Source of the DNA: Lytechinus pictus | Taxonomy: Eukaryota > Echinodermata > Echinoidea > Temnopleuroida > Toxopneustidae | Reading direction: 5' to 3' | DNA length: 64,000 nucleotides | Assembly: GCF_037042905.1 (NCBI RefSeq) | Contig: NC_087252.1 | Coordinates: 19,547,701-19,611,700, forward strand | Shown: piece by piece, positions 43,540-55,490 of the stretch | Layout: each line of letters starts with the position of its first letter | Position numbering within the stretch: the stretch's first letter is position 1 | Notes under the pieces: generated by a model | The model's database searches: none | Told to the model about the DNA's origin: nothing | What the model saw: only the letters and a program-made list of their open reading frames with translations | Translations under genes and position numbers: made by a program

Positions 43540-44496
43540 CTGTGGAAAGAAAAGTAATTCAAATGTGTTTTTATATATAAACTGTAGCGGATATTTCATC
43601 AAGGCCGTTGTTTTGTACACGTTAACAAGGCCCATGAATATAACCCATAATTTTTCATAAAACTATAATAGCATGGGTGACATGAATAAAAGTGCGCTTT
43701 AGTTGATATATATATATTTCAGTTTGCAGTTTCACGTGAAGGTAAATAATGGAAAAATCATAACCTTCGTATTAATATTTACCTTGCTATAAGCACTCTT
43801 AAGTTCGGACCAGAATGATAATTTCAGAATATAACCTCTTTTACAAGCTTTTTAAAATAGAATAATCAATTTGTGTTTTATTTTGGAAATAAAAGGGTGA
43901 AAAACACCTTTGTAACAGTGGAATGTTGATATTGCAGGATGACTCTCATTACTGAATCCTTAATTAGCAAAGCTGTAGGAAGATTTTTGGCGGGGGCACT
44001 TCGATGTGGTATATATCAAGTAGACGCATGGTATACATACGGCTATAATTCAACTGATAATCGTGGAATTAAACCAACTTCATTTTAGCCGAGCCGAAAC
44101 ACTCAGAATTCGTTTACATCAATTCCAGGAAATTGAGACTTCATTTAGAACGAAAGTATTTCAGAGAACGCTAATTACTACAGTCGAGCATGTACAAATA
44201 AGTAAAGTGTAAAATGTAAATTTTCCCGCTCGCTGTGTTGAACAAATGTTTTATTTCCTCGTTTTGTCCGATAATACGGACTTTACGCAACAGCTACTCA
44301 GACGCTTTCTGGAACGTAGATAATCTATTGTCAAATTCCCTTCATGACAATTAGGTCTTTTTGGAGGGTTTGTGAATCAAAACAGTAGTTTATTTCCGTG
44401 GCGTGACCATGGACAAATGACATATTTGGGATTTTTCGTCAGCTTTAAACGTTGGACGAACTGCTGTATCGATTCACTGACCCTCGACAAAGACCT

Positions 44497-44738
44497 CAAT
44501 GGGTGATTTCAAGTCCGGTGTTGGCCTTGGTGTTGGTGTTGAAATTTGGATTGCTTCCCCTAGCTCCAAAACTTATTCAGAGTTTGTAAAACTGATCGAG
44601 ATCACATTATTGACATCTCAACAACTAGTGAGTGACTTTTCGGGACCATCTTCATTTTATGTTTGGTGTTATAATCGTGTAAAAATTGACTTAACACCAA
44701 CACCAAAAGGTCAACACTGAACTTGAAATCACCCATTG
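44497..44738. mobile_element. Foldback element with perfect inverted ends
   Basis: CAATGGGTGATTTCAAGT at 44497 is mirrored by ACTTGAAATCACCCATTG ending at 44738, with internal GTGTTGGTGTT and AACACCAACACC also pairing. No TA or TTAA flank is visible. Confidence 0.8.
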
Positions 44739-44810
44739 TGGCTTGATGCTGCGCTGTAGGATTCATTCCGGGTCGCTTAACAAAAAGTCGCTATTTTGTC
44801 TTAATGAAGT

Positions 44811-45118
44811 CATATGGAAAATTTAGAATACAAACTGAAGTTTTCCTTGCCCCATTCTTTGGGTTTTGTTTTCGATTTCTTCTTCTTCTTCTTCAGGTTA
44901 AATCTGCCTCCTTCAGGATTGAAGATTCTTGCAGATTTGGTTGATCAGTTTTGTTCAATTGAAGACATATGGAAAATTTAGAATACAAAATAAAGTTTTC
45001 GTTGCCCCATTCTTTGGGTTTTGTTTTCGATTTCTTCTTCTTCTTCTTCAGTTTAAATCTGCCTCCTTCAGGATTGAAGATTCTTGCAGATTTGGTTGAT
45101 CAGTTTTGTTCAATTGAA
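44811..45118. repeat. 155-bp tandem duplication
   Basis: CATATGGAAAATTTAGAATA occurs at 44811 and 44966, and both copies continue through TTCTTCTTCTTCTTCAG to TTGATCAGTTTTGTTCAATT. The copies are nearly identical. Confidence 0.88.
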
Positions 45119-45205
45119 TCCTCTTATAGTATTTAGCGTTCACAGGACGTTTCCCCATCCTCTTACGTAATGTCCCTAATATCGTGAGGTAAACCGTAAA
45201 CTTAC

Positions 45206-45274
45206 ATCAGGTGCTTGGCGCCATTTTTCGATGTTTACCCCGAGAAGAAGAGCATCGACTGCTTGCAGGAATAG
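45206..45274 (-). CDS. Receptor exon 10: GAIN domain, helical subdomain
   Basis: 69 bases, phase 0-0, acceptor TTTGAGCAG, donor GTAAGT. It encodes LFLQAVDALLLGVNIEKW then RQAPD, a helix ending with the Trp typical of this part of GAIN domains. Confidence 0.85.
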
Positions 45275-45726
45275 CTGCTCAAATGAGAATTACAAGTAGA
45301 TTTCAATGTTGATTTAATTACAAAAAGTTTTAACGATGTTTTACCTGTTCAAATTAGTATTAAGAGGTATGTCCTTTATCATATGCTATACACTCTAATT
45401 GGCAAGAATTTGATATAAATCCAGATCGGCTGAAGTTTATATATGCCTATTTAGTGCTTTAATCATGATAATCTAAATTCCGTTCTCGACTGATTATTAA
45501 TAATAGGTGGATTTATAGCGTGAAAATACTCCATACCTCAATTAAAATTCATTTTAGATACATTTTATGAATATTTACCATACATTCTTACAAAGTACTT
45601 GTTTTTGGATAAGGATCCAATAATTTGATTTCTTGTTTTATCCTCTTTTCCCCAGTTTTTTTATTTCTCGAAAAATGATTGGAATAGCCAACCCCCAAGA
45701 GCTTAGCACCACCCCAGTAACCTTAC

Positions 45727-45942
45727 ATTTGCATACTCAAGTTGAAGTTCAAACACACATCCATCCACCCGACTCGGTAACTCCGATAGGATCTGCATGG
45801 CTTCCACGTATGCATGCAATAGGCTACTCCCTTCGGTGACGTCATAATTGGAACTGAGCTCCTCGGCAGATCGTGACAGGCGATAGGCCAGTCGAGGCAG
45901 ATCACGTGGTTGAATGGTCGATTGGTAGGATACCAATATCAA
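45727..45942 (-). CDS. Receptor exon 9: GAIN domain, helical subdomain
   Basis: 216 bases, phase 0-0, acceptor GATTTCCAG. It encodes leucine-rich helices (DLPRLAYRLSRSAEELSSN, then LLHAYVEAMQILSELPSR) as in GAIN subdomain A. The donor is taken as GTAAGG at 45726. The last 15 residues (VDGCVFELQLEYAN) are less typical, so an earlier, weaker donor is possible. Confidence 0.75.
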
Positions 45943-46312
45943 CTGGAAATCGACAAGAGGGCAAGAAGCTTATCAATCAAATTAAATACAGATGAGATAA
46001 TGATATCGCTGTTCACAACTGTTCAAAATAGCTATTGCTATTTTGTGGTCCCCTTTTAGGGACGCACCTTTAGATATCCTCGGGGGGGGGGGGCTTGAAT
46101 TTGTTTTACTTGACTGGCTACATGAGGAAAAAAACAACTTGACTCACCATCAGAGTAAACAGTAAAAACTTAAAAAAAGGGATAAAAAACTTGTCTCAAT
46201 GGACTAAGTAAAAAAAAATTAACTCAAAGAAGAAAGTTTTAAAAAGTGCATCAACCCAAACTTCCAGCCCAGCCCCCCCCCCCGGGACCCAAGTTACGTA
46301 AAAGAAGTTACA

Positions 46313-46436
46313 AATTGATGCAGAGGTTCGATCCCTGGTCACGTCTTTCGGATGGTGATGTTAAAGGTCGGTCCCAGACGTAAATAGTCACATCTGATTG
46401 ATATGCGTCTGAAAAAACTCAATTACACATACACTT
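46313..46436 (+). mobile_element. Headless copy of the 7SL-like SINE
   Basis: It matches 37541-37660: GAAGTTACAAATTGATGCAG, GGTTCGATCCCTGGTCACG, then GGTCGGTCCCAGACGTAAAT. The 7SL-like head is absent, consistent with 5' truncation. Confidence 0.8.
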
Positions 46437-46818
46437 GTTGTTCAATTCTCCTCATTTTGACACATTTGGAAAAATGATATGAAGCGAATATTTCAGACAT
46501 TCTTTTAAATCAATTACAGCATGGATTTCCGCTAGAGAATTATGTGCATATTTTTACTATAACAGCAAACACGTTTTATTTCACGTTTCTTATTTGGTTC
46601 AATATAAATTCCTAATTCATTTATGTGTACCTCAAACATTTAATAAACCAGAACTTCGCGTGATGGATCTTGTCAATATAATGTACATAAAAAATCCCAT
46701 GAATAGGGGTCTTTATAATTCGTAATAGATTAAAATGGAAAAATAATCATTTACATACAGAGATAATAAGATAGTTACATGTATATAGATAAGTATAGAC
46801 AGACCTATGAATACCTAC

Positions 46819-46913
46819 GTTTTCAAGTTGCTGTCCAATTGGAGGTATGGCGCATGCGTGGATGTCTGGCTCCGCCCATATCCCAGATGTCCAGCAAAAT
46901 CGTGTAATGATTT
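46819..46913 (-). CDS. Receptor exon 8: second half of the HRM domain
   Basis: 95 bases, phase 1 to 0, acceptor TTTGTACAG, donor GTAGGT. It encodes ITRFCWTSGIWAEPDIHAC, the R-x-C...G-x-W..P....C end of an HRM domain. AIPPIGQQLEN then leads into the GAIN domain. Confidence 0.88.
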
Positions 46914-47651
46914 CTGTACAAATAATCAATTGTCTCATTTCAGGTTATATATATATATATTAAAACAAATAACATTATTGAGATGGAGAATACAATGGAA
47001 GGAAATGGTCATATGCAACTTACTCCGATTCAATCTGAGATATATAAATATCACAGGTGGTCAGGATGAGATCTAGTTGACGCCATTTTTTTCTTTCTAG
47101 ATTCAATATTATTACAAGACCAAGACCTAGCTTTTCATCCTCTTTCCTTCTTCTTTATGTTCATTCTTCCCTTCATATTTTTCACGCTTTTCCTTTTATT
47201 ATCCACTTCGTATGAGGGAGGCCCACTTTAGCTACGGTCCTAACCAAGGGAGCGTTTCATCAACATTTTCGTTCGACAAGTTGACACATCTGAAAACTTT
47301 CTTTCATTTTAATTGGCTAAGAAGCAGTTTCCCTTTACTTTGGTAACTATCGGATAAAATATGACTTTTCGGATAAAACGTCTGACAAGTCCGCTCCCCA
47401 GATGAATACACACACTTAAAATGTTGGGCAACATACTGTCAACTGTGTTGGGTAATGTATGTTGTTAAAAAAATATATATATTCTGGGCAGTTATTATCC
47501 AATTGAGCAAATTTACTACCCAATTATTAGTTTGTATTACCCAATCAGGACAGATTTTAACCAATAGTTGTGTGGACAATATGTTGCCCAGTGATGGTTA
47601 AAAATTTGGCCTTTTTTGGCCAAACCTATTTAAGAGCGTACAATAACCTAC

Positions 47652-47744
47652 CGTATGGATTATCAAGACACTGTGTAGTTGCTGTATGGCCCATCAGAGT
47701 TTCTTCCCATCGCTGTCCTGAATATATCTCAGCCATGCATACCA
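47652..47744 (-). CDS. Receptor exon 7: first half of the HRM domain
   Basis: 93 bases, phase 1-1, acceptor GTTTTTTAG, donor GTAGGT. It encodes VCMAEIYSGQRWEETLMGHT and ATTQCLDNPY. The W..T..G..A...C pattern is that of the hormone-receptor motif domain found between the variable N-terminal modules and the GAIN domain of many adhesion GPCRs. Confidence 0.85.
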
Positions 47745-48239
47745 CTAAAAAACAAAAATGATTAATGAATCCATCCCTGTAACTTTCATATTTCTAATGT
47801 CACTATATATATATTAACTATTCCTTCACTTATCAGTCATTGTTGATTGTGGATGTTAATGATATTTCTGTCGTTAATATTTGGCTGATATTGCTTTTAT
47901 TGTTGTTTTTACTCTCTTTTTTTCATCATCCTTGCAGTTATCATTATTGACATTATTTTAATCAACAATGTTTTGTGTTAGAAGTGTTGTTGTAATCGAA
48001 TCAGCATTATCGTCGCCATCATCATCATCGAAATTCCTTCTTTTATGATCAGTCCTAAGCAAAAAATCATTGAATGTATTTTACCCCTCTCCTTATCCCA
48101 GTAAAGTCTAAGTTCATTTTGCTTTAACGTATTTTTTTCAAAGTTTAACACAGTCTTACCTCATATATCATGTATTGTTTGTGAAACTCAATACAGAATG
48201 GAAATGTATGAACTTATTTTTATTGCGATGAACCCCCTC

Positions 48240-48440
48240 CCCCTCCAAAAAATAATAATGATAATAATAAAATCAAAAATAAATATATACATTAAAAAAT
48301 AAACTATTAAATGAAATAAAGTAGAATGAATAATTGAAATAAATAAATAAATCAGAAAATAATTTATTCAATAAAGAAAAGAAAATTAATAAATAAAGAA
48401 AATAAATAAATAATGAAATTTTAAAAAAAATAATGAAATA
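48240..48440. repeat. A-rich simple sequence (AAATAA type) in intron 6
   Basis: About 200 bases of AAAT/AATA/AAATAAAT repeats directly downstream, on the minus strand, of the exon 6 donor. A 61-codon minus-strand frame of Phe, Leu, Ile and Tyr is an artefact of it. Confidence 0.75.
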
Positions 48441-48474
48441 GATATATAATAAAAGCATAAATATTCTAACTTAC

Positions 48475-50625
48475 CATTCTGTGCAGTGGTGCTGATCAAA
48501 GGATCCTTTGTAGGGACCTCGTGTATGGCAGTTGATGTGCAGGTTGTTGGAAGTGTTTTACCAGGAGTGTAAGAATTGCAGTTGACGTTATTGGTGCTTG
48601 TGCTAGAAGGGGTGGTGGTTAGGGTTGCCATAGTGGTAAGCCTTTGAGGGATAGAAGTGCTCAAATGAACTGTACTTTGAATTGATACTGTATTTGAGTA
48701 AGGCGTCCTCCTGTTGCTTTGGTCCGGTGCTACTGTAAAAGACAACGTCTGTGACTGACTCCCGATGACACCGGAAGTGCTAAAAGCGTGAGGGTTTACT
48801 GTAAGTGTTCTTGCCTCACTTGTAAGGAAGCCACTATGTTGAGGAGAAGAAGGGGCCGATAAACCTCCAGTATCCACCATGGAAGAGCTAATAAGACCAG
48901 ACTGAGAGTTGCTGACAACTGTCTCCATACTCGGGCCTCTTGTCTTGAAGGGTGCATCTGTCAAAGACTGTGCCATAGTGTCTTGCAGACTCTCTTCCAC
49001 TCCGGAATAGTCGGTTGGGAAACGGTTTTCCAATTTCGATTGGGTGTCTGATATATCTATGTTTGATTCAGCTTGGATGTAAGAAGAGGATATCGTGGGT
49101 ATTATGTCACTTGAAGTGTTCAAGGTCAAAGAATGTTCGAAGTGACTCTCTGAAACCTTTTGACTTACGATTGTTGTGCTAGAAAAAGATCGTGATGCGT
49201 CAATACTTGATAAATTCATCAAGGAGAAAGGATCGTGTGCAGTGAGTGATGAATGTCCTACTAATGGGATAACATCAGAAGTGTGGTGAATGCTTGAAGA
49301 TACTGCAAAGAGTGAACTGTGCAACCAAAGTGGATAAGTGTTAGTACGACTTGACTTTAGATCTATAGATTCTGTTACAATGATATTTCTTGCAGTCAAG
49401 GTTGCGGATTTCTCAATTTCCGTCTTAGAACCGTCGCTTGACAAGTGCATTGGTGAGTCTAATGGCGAAGAAGAATGCCTGGTGGTCGTGAACGAGCGTT
49501 GGGGAGTGATGTGCAGTTGCGTCTTTCGAGAATGTGCATGAATTTCTGTGGGTGTTAAATTAGAGATTAGAGGATCAGTAGAAAGTGTACTTGGTAATCC
49601 CAATAACCTACCGTTTGTGGACGTTGATGGAGGCGTAGTAAAATGGAGGCTCGGGGTAGGTGTCCATGATGAGGTCACCGGAAGCGAATACGACGGGGAT
49701 ATGTACAACGGTGTCGGTTGTGCTGTCGACCAATCAAGGGTTGTCGAAGTTGCGGAGAAAGCTGATGACGACAGGGACAATTTAGGGTATGATGAGGAGG
49801 AGGAGGAGGGTGCCAGAGATGAAGTTATAGAGGGCATAGAAGTTGTCGAATCAGGGACAGCTGATGTTGTGCCTTGAGATGCTTTCGGAATTGAAGCCGT
49901 TGTTGACCGCTCCAAGGAGACGGCTGTTGATGTTGTCATCGTGTCCTTAGTGGATATGACTGTCGACGTGTTGTTTTCTGGTGGAAAAGCAGTAAGGACA
50001 TGGCTATGTACTGAACGATTCTCATGTGTTGCAGGTACTGTTGAGATGGATGGGTATTTAGAAGTGGCAACGGAAACTCCTAATGTGCGTGCAGGAGAAA
50101 TAAAGGTCGACGGGTATTCCAGACTCTGAAGGCTATCTCCAGAAGCTACTCTAGAATGTGTCATTTTCGAGCCAGTCGGTATTGTGATCCAGGAAGTGGT
50201 TTTCAAGTTTGGCCCACCAAAGCTTGATGCACCGGAAGTGAGTTCAGGGATGGTGAACCAAGTTGTAACGGAGGGTGCTCCCGAAGAGGAAAGGAGGGAG
50301 GTGACAGAGAGATAAAAATCCTGGGCAGATTGGGTTGTGCTTACAAAACTTGACAGAGGCCTAGCTGTCTTACCGCCGGATTCAAATTCACTCAATGCCT
50401 TCGTACTCTGCAGAACGGTTGATCCAACTGGTGTATTCAACGAACTCCAAATTCGTCCGGACGTTGCAATTGGTGGCAGCGGTGGGCTCGTTTTTACCAT
50501 TGTCTGGATGACGTCAGACGTGGTACCGGGTGGTCGTTGGGTGGATGGACTAGATAGGAAGCTGGATAGGTCACTCGTTAGGAACACAATAAGTGACGAT
50601 AAATCAGTTATCGTTGATAGCTCAT
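48475..50625 (-). CDS. Receptor exon 6: giant Ser/Thr-rich mucin-like exon
   Basis: 2,151 bases, phase 1-1, acceptor TTACATCCACAG, donor GTAAGT. It encodes 717 residues dominated by Ser, Thr and Pro with scattered N-glycosylation sites. Unlike exon 5 it shows no regular short repeat. Two cysteines lie near the C-terminal end. Open frames on the opposite strand are shadows. Confidence 0.9.
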
Positions 50626-51167
50626 CTGTGGATGTAATAACAACAAAACATTACTTTAGTCCTAAAATATGTCAAGGTGATTTGGGGGAATTATATCCTA
50701 TGCTTTTATAAAGAGTAATTTAAGAAAGTAACAAACTTCATGATAACGTAATTAACGAAAAACGATAACGAAAAACTGTTCTTTAATTAATTTAGATTCA
50801 TTTTGTGCTCAGGCCTCTTTATTATTTGGGTACACCCCCCATTTCTTCCCCATCGATAATTATGCAAATCTCCAACGTATATTTCATTATGATAGAACAC
50901 TAGAGAAATTGATATCATCTTACCTGCCATGCGGTATACGGAATGAACAACATAATCAAATAAAAATATTCTAAAGGATTTTCAAAAGGAATAATTATGT
51001 GTAATGTTTTCAACATAAAAAAGTTGCTTATTACCCACAACTTCTAAACAGTTTCTTTGTTCCATATTTCTCTTGAACTTAGAAATATGGGATGATACTG
51101 ATATTGGATAAGTGCACAGGCTCAGACTTTTCCCTTTTAATTGTTGAGAAAGGAATCATTATCCTAC

Positions 51168-52223
51168 CTGTTCGGTGGTTTGATAGCCCCACACCTGAAA
51201 CAGGTGTAAAGACAGACGTGATGTGCTTTGATCGTGTGGTTTGGAAACTGACAGAAAGTGTTATGTGCCTTGATAGAGTGTTTGGTGTTGGTGCCACAGT
51301 GTTTTGACCTTTGGGTGTTTCCTGGCTACTCGGTGTCAATAATGTACTTTCAGAATTGCTAGATCGCGTTGAATGAATTGTGATTGCAGTGCTTTCGCTA
51401 GTGTCATATGTCACCGGATGTGACGTAACACCAGTTCCTTCGCCAGACCCTGATGAATCCGTGGTGCCCTCATAGCTTGGTGTTGGAAAGGTGTTTCCAT
51501 CAACCCGCGATGCTGGTACACTTGAACCATAAGTGTTTACGATTGATGTGCTTATAATTTGTTTTGGTGGCACTAATGTGCTTCCTGGTATGATGGTGCT
51601 ATAGAATGGTACCTCAGGTTCGTTGTTAGTATGTCGATATGTTACCAAGGTGCTTCTACTATTACGTGGTTCATGTAATGTGGTGCTGGTGCTATATCTT
51701 GGTACCACCCCAAAACTGAAGTCAATATAGCTTGGTATAACTGAGGTGGTTCTCATATCTCGTGGTTCGCCTGTGCTGGTGCTATATATTGGTACCACAC
51801 CAAGTTTGCTATTAGTATACATTGGTCGTACTGATGTGCTTCCACTATATTGAGGTTCCTCTTTGTTGCTGGTACCATATTGTGGAACCATCTTAATTGT
51901 GCTGTCCGTATACCGTGATGGTACTGCGGTGGTTCCATCATAATGCAGCTTGTCTGGGTATATGGTACTAAATCCTACTACTGGAGACGTATTCCTACTA
52001 TAGGTTGGTGCGACTTTAGTACTCTCAAGGTTACTCTCAAGGTTCCAGTTGTTTTCACTATACCCAGGTAGTACGGATGTGCTTTTAGTGACATATGGGG
52101 TCAATAAGGTTCTTTCAAGTAATGTTGGTGTGGCAAGGGTGCTGAACCTGTTTCCAGGTGTCAGAAAAGTGTGATGGTTCGATTCCTCAGTGCTTGGTGC
52201 AATTGTGGTGCTGACTGAAGGTT
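51168..52223 (-). CDS. Receptor exon 5: Ser/Thr-rich stalk with Tyr-containing repeats
   Basis: 1,056 bases, phase 1-1, acceptor GCGTATTACAG, donor GTAGGA. It follows directly on the lectin domain (KER then EPSVSTTIAPSTEESN). The middle part holds imperfect ~27-residue repeats with the core VVPxYSTSTxEP and SxxVxPxYTxS (for example VVPIYSTSTGEP, VVPRYSTST). Very few cysteines, rich in Ser, Thr and Pro, so it is expected to be an O-glycosylated extended stalk. Confidence 0.88.
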
Positions 52224-52893
52224 CTGTAATACGCAATAAAGCAATGTCATCAATGTGCTTAGATACACCAATGGCGGCACCACATGGGAGAAAGGGGCGG
52301 CGCTACAATGCTTTTTTTTTAGTAGTATTAATAAAGGGGAGAAGGGGGACAGGGAGAAAAGGGACGAAAGATGGAAGAAGTAAAAACAAGGAGATATATG
52401 TGCCGTTTAATTGTTGTATTAATTAAATTTTTATATATATTTTTTTTAATATGACAATATCTATGAAAAATTATACTTATGTTGAAGGAATATTCTATTC
52501 TATCTGTACTATAAATACTGTGACAAATTAAGCAATATACAGGTAATTGTATTAAACATCCCGTCAAGTAGCTTTTAAATACTATGTAAATATAGTGAGT
52601 GTTTAATAGAATGTCATTATTCAAGTGTATGGACTGAACTCTATTTAAAATCCCGGCGTCGGCGTTATACGTTATTTAGGGTTGACAAGAGTCCCTGACA
52701 AGAGTGTGAATGTATAGAACTTAGAAAGAATGAAAAGATTTATTAGCCGGTATTGTCATCAGAAGCATGTTGAATGATGTTTTGGTCGTACAAAACGACT
52801 GCCTCATGTTGTGTACAGTCGAAGTCAAAAGAAAATAATTGATGAGCTGTAGAATCATGCACGGAGATCTCCACTTTTCTCTTATTTTCTTAC

Positions 52894-53001
52894 CTCGTTC
52901 CTTTTCGCATATGAAGCCTTGTCTGGCTCCACACCATACATCCCTCCACACACCATGGGCCTTATAATCTCCTGCTAGTAAATCGACACAATGTTCCATC
53001 C
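52894..53001 (-). CDS. Receptor exon 4: end of the C-type lectin domain
   Basis: 108 bases, phase 1-1, acceptor AATTATCCAG, donor GTAAGA. It encodes MEHCVDLLAGDYKAHG, then VWRDVWCGARQGFICEKER, supplying the last three cysteines. The canonical WND calcium-ligand motif is WRD. Copies of the first ~45 bases of this exon plus its acceptor are amplified in the upstream intron at 53.2-55.1 kb. Confidence 0.9.
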
Positions 53002-53204
53002 CTGGATAATTATGAAATATGCAATGACATCATAAAAATCGTAATCATAATCATGATTATGATTGTAATCATAAATATGATCATTATAATCTTGATCATA
53101 ATCATAATCGTAAACATGATTAAGATCATGATCTTGATCATAATCATAATCATTATCACAATTATAATCGCAATTTTGGGTCTTAATCGTAATCATGATC
53201 ATAA

Positions 53205-55075
53205 ATCTCTTGCAAGTACATCGACATAATGCTCTATTCCTGGAAAAATGAAAGCAGATATAGATTATGTAAGGATATGATCATATTCATAACTGCAATC
53301 GGAATCATGATTATTATCATTACAATCTTGATGATAATCGTAATCATAACCATAATTATGGTCATGATCTTGATAATAATCATAACGATAATCAATATCT
53401 TGATCTCGATCATATTCATAACGATAATCAATATCTTGATCTTGATCATAATCATAATGATAATCACTATCTTGATCTCGATCATAATCATAGCGATAAT
53501 CACTATCTTGATCTCGATCATAATCATAGCGATAATCACTATCTTGATCTTGATCATAATCATAGCGATAATCACTATCTTGATCTTGATCATAATCATA
53601 GCGATAATCACTACCTCGATCTCGATCATAATCATAACTACCATTATGATCGCAAGTAGGATATTAATCATAACAATAATATTCAAAGTCATATGCATGA
53701 TCATAATCACTTGCTAGTAAATCGACACAATTCTCCATTCCTAGAAAATGAATGCAGATTTGAATTATGCAAGGATATAATCATATTCATTATTGCAATC
53801 ATGATTATAACTTTAAAATCGTATTCTTAATCATGATTATAATCTTGATCATAATCATAGCGATAATCACTATCTTGATCTCGATCATAATCATAACTAC
53901 AATTATGATCGCAAGTAGGATATTAATCATAACAATAATATTCAAAGTCATATGCATGATCATAATCACTTGCTAGTAAATCGACACAATTCTCCATTCC
54001 TAGAAAATGAATGCAGATTTGAATTATGCAAGGATATAATCATATTCATTATTGCAATCATGATTATAACTTTAAAATCGTATTCTTAATCATGATTATA
54101 ATCTTGATCATAATCATAGCGATGATCACTATCTTGATCTCGATCATAATCATAACTACAATTATGATCGCAAGTAGGATATTAATCATAACAATAATAT
54201 TCAAAGTCATTTGCATGATCATAATCACTTGCTAGTAAATCGATACAATTCTCCATTCCTAGAAAATGAATGCAGATTTGAATTATGCAAGGATATAATC
54301 ATATTCATTATTGCAATCATGATTATAACTTTAAAATCGTATTCGTAATCATGATTATAATCTTGATCATAATCATAGCGATAATCACTATCTTGATCTC
54401 GATCATAATCATAACTACAATTATGATCACAAGTAGGATATTAATCATAACAATAATATTCAAAGTCATATGCATGATCATAATCACTTGCTAGTAAATC
54501 GACACAATTCTCCATTCCTAGAAAATGAATGCAGATTTGAATTATGCAAGGATATAAACATATTCATTATTGCAATCATGATTATAACTTTAAAATCGTA
54601 TTCTTAATTATGATTATAATCTTGATCATAATCATAATCTTATTCATCATAATCAGGATCTTGATTTCGATCATAATCATAGTCAGTATCTTTATCATAA
54701 TCATAATCACAATAATAATCGCAATCATGACCATAATTATAACGATTATAGAATCATTCTAATAATCATGATCATGATCACCTGCTTTTAAATTGACAAA
54801 TGTTCTTTTGCCAGTAAATTCAATGCAGACAAAAAATTTTAAAAAATAATATAATCACAATCATAATCAGAATTTTCACTCAATTATTATCGTAAACATG
54901 ATGATAATCATAATATAATTATAACTAAAATGATTAGACTAACCTTGATTATAATGAAAATCACGATCACAATTATAACCATTATCTTTATTATCTTTTT
55001 AATCATAATTATGATTATAATCGCATGTTAGTAAAGTAAAATGACACAATGCCCTACACCTGAAAATTGAATATA
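53205..55075 (-). pseudogene. Ghost copies of receptor exon 4 start, at least seven
   Basis: On the minus strand, the word GAATTGTGTCGATTTACTAG preceded by a TTTTCTAG acceptor recurs with exon starts near 53740, 53999, 54258 and 54517. More diverged copies lie near 53240, 54815 and 55062. The true exon reads AACATTGTGTCGATTTACTA after its acceptor. The four central copies remain open in the exon frame for about 24 codons, then reach TAA. None has a recognisable donor where the true exon has one. Confidence 0.8.
53725..54760. repeat. 259-bp satellite, four near-identical units, within an ATAATC-rich region
   Basis: The word TCCATTCCTAGAAAATGAAT recurs at exact 259-base spacing (acceptor positions 53741, 54000, 54259, 54518). 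Each unit is part exon ghost and part (ATAATC/ATGATT)-type simple sequence. Flanking sequence from 53020 to 55170 is the same simple-sequence type with degenerate units. Long hydrophobic Ile-rich frames here are artefacts. Confidence 0.9.
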
Positions 55076-55329
55076 CATAAATCAGACAAGGGTAATATAA
55101 TAATCATAATCAAAATTATGTTCATGATCAGAGTCATATAATCATCTTTATCATAATCATAATCATGAAACAACTGATCGTTTGTTTATATACTTCATGT
55201 ATGTAATTCCTGTATGAATGGTATGATAATATCTGTTTCTACACGTATATGTCGCAGAAACTTCTATCAAATTTGAGGAACACGTTTATATCATTGGGAT
55301 TGATCAACGTCGTGAAAGAATAAACTCAC

Positions 55330-55490
55330 CGAAATAATTGTTTGGTTGCCCATACTCCCAGTACGATACATTGTCGAGTAACTCCACCCCCGTTACCCAG
55401 TAGTATCGCCCATCGGATTCATAGTTACCTGTGAGACCGATCCAAAGGTACGCCAGCGGAAAGGGGGGACTTATTATACCATTGATGAAC
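55330..55490 (-). CDS. Receptor exon 3: core of the C-type lectin domain
   Basis: 161 bases, phase 2 to 1. It contains the conserved YLWIGLTG motif of the lectin fold and WEYGQPNNYFG at the calcium-site loop. Classical sugar-binding sites read EPN (mannose type) or QPD (galactose type); here the triplet is QPN, an intermediate form. Donor GTGAGT. Confidence 0.9.

Noticed and set aside
44499..44720. 73-codon plus-strand frame MGDFKSGVGLGVGV..
   Set aside because: It lies wholly within a foldback element (44497-44738) and reads through its inverted arms.
45703..45726. Extension of receptor exon 9 beyond the GTAAGG donor
   Set aside because: The frame stays open a little further, but GTAAGG gives phase 0 matching exon 10, whereas read-through gives no compatible donor.
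49338..50711. Plus-strand frames (up to 124 codons) opposite the giant mucin exon
   Set aside because: They are antisense shadows of a 717-codon minus-strand exon.
53229..54762. Ile/Met/Thr-rich frames on both strands
   Set aside because: They are translations of ATAATC/ATGATT simple sequence and the 259-bp satellite.
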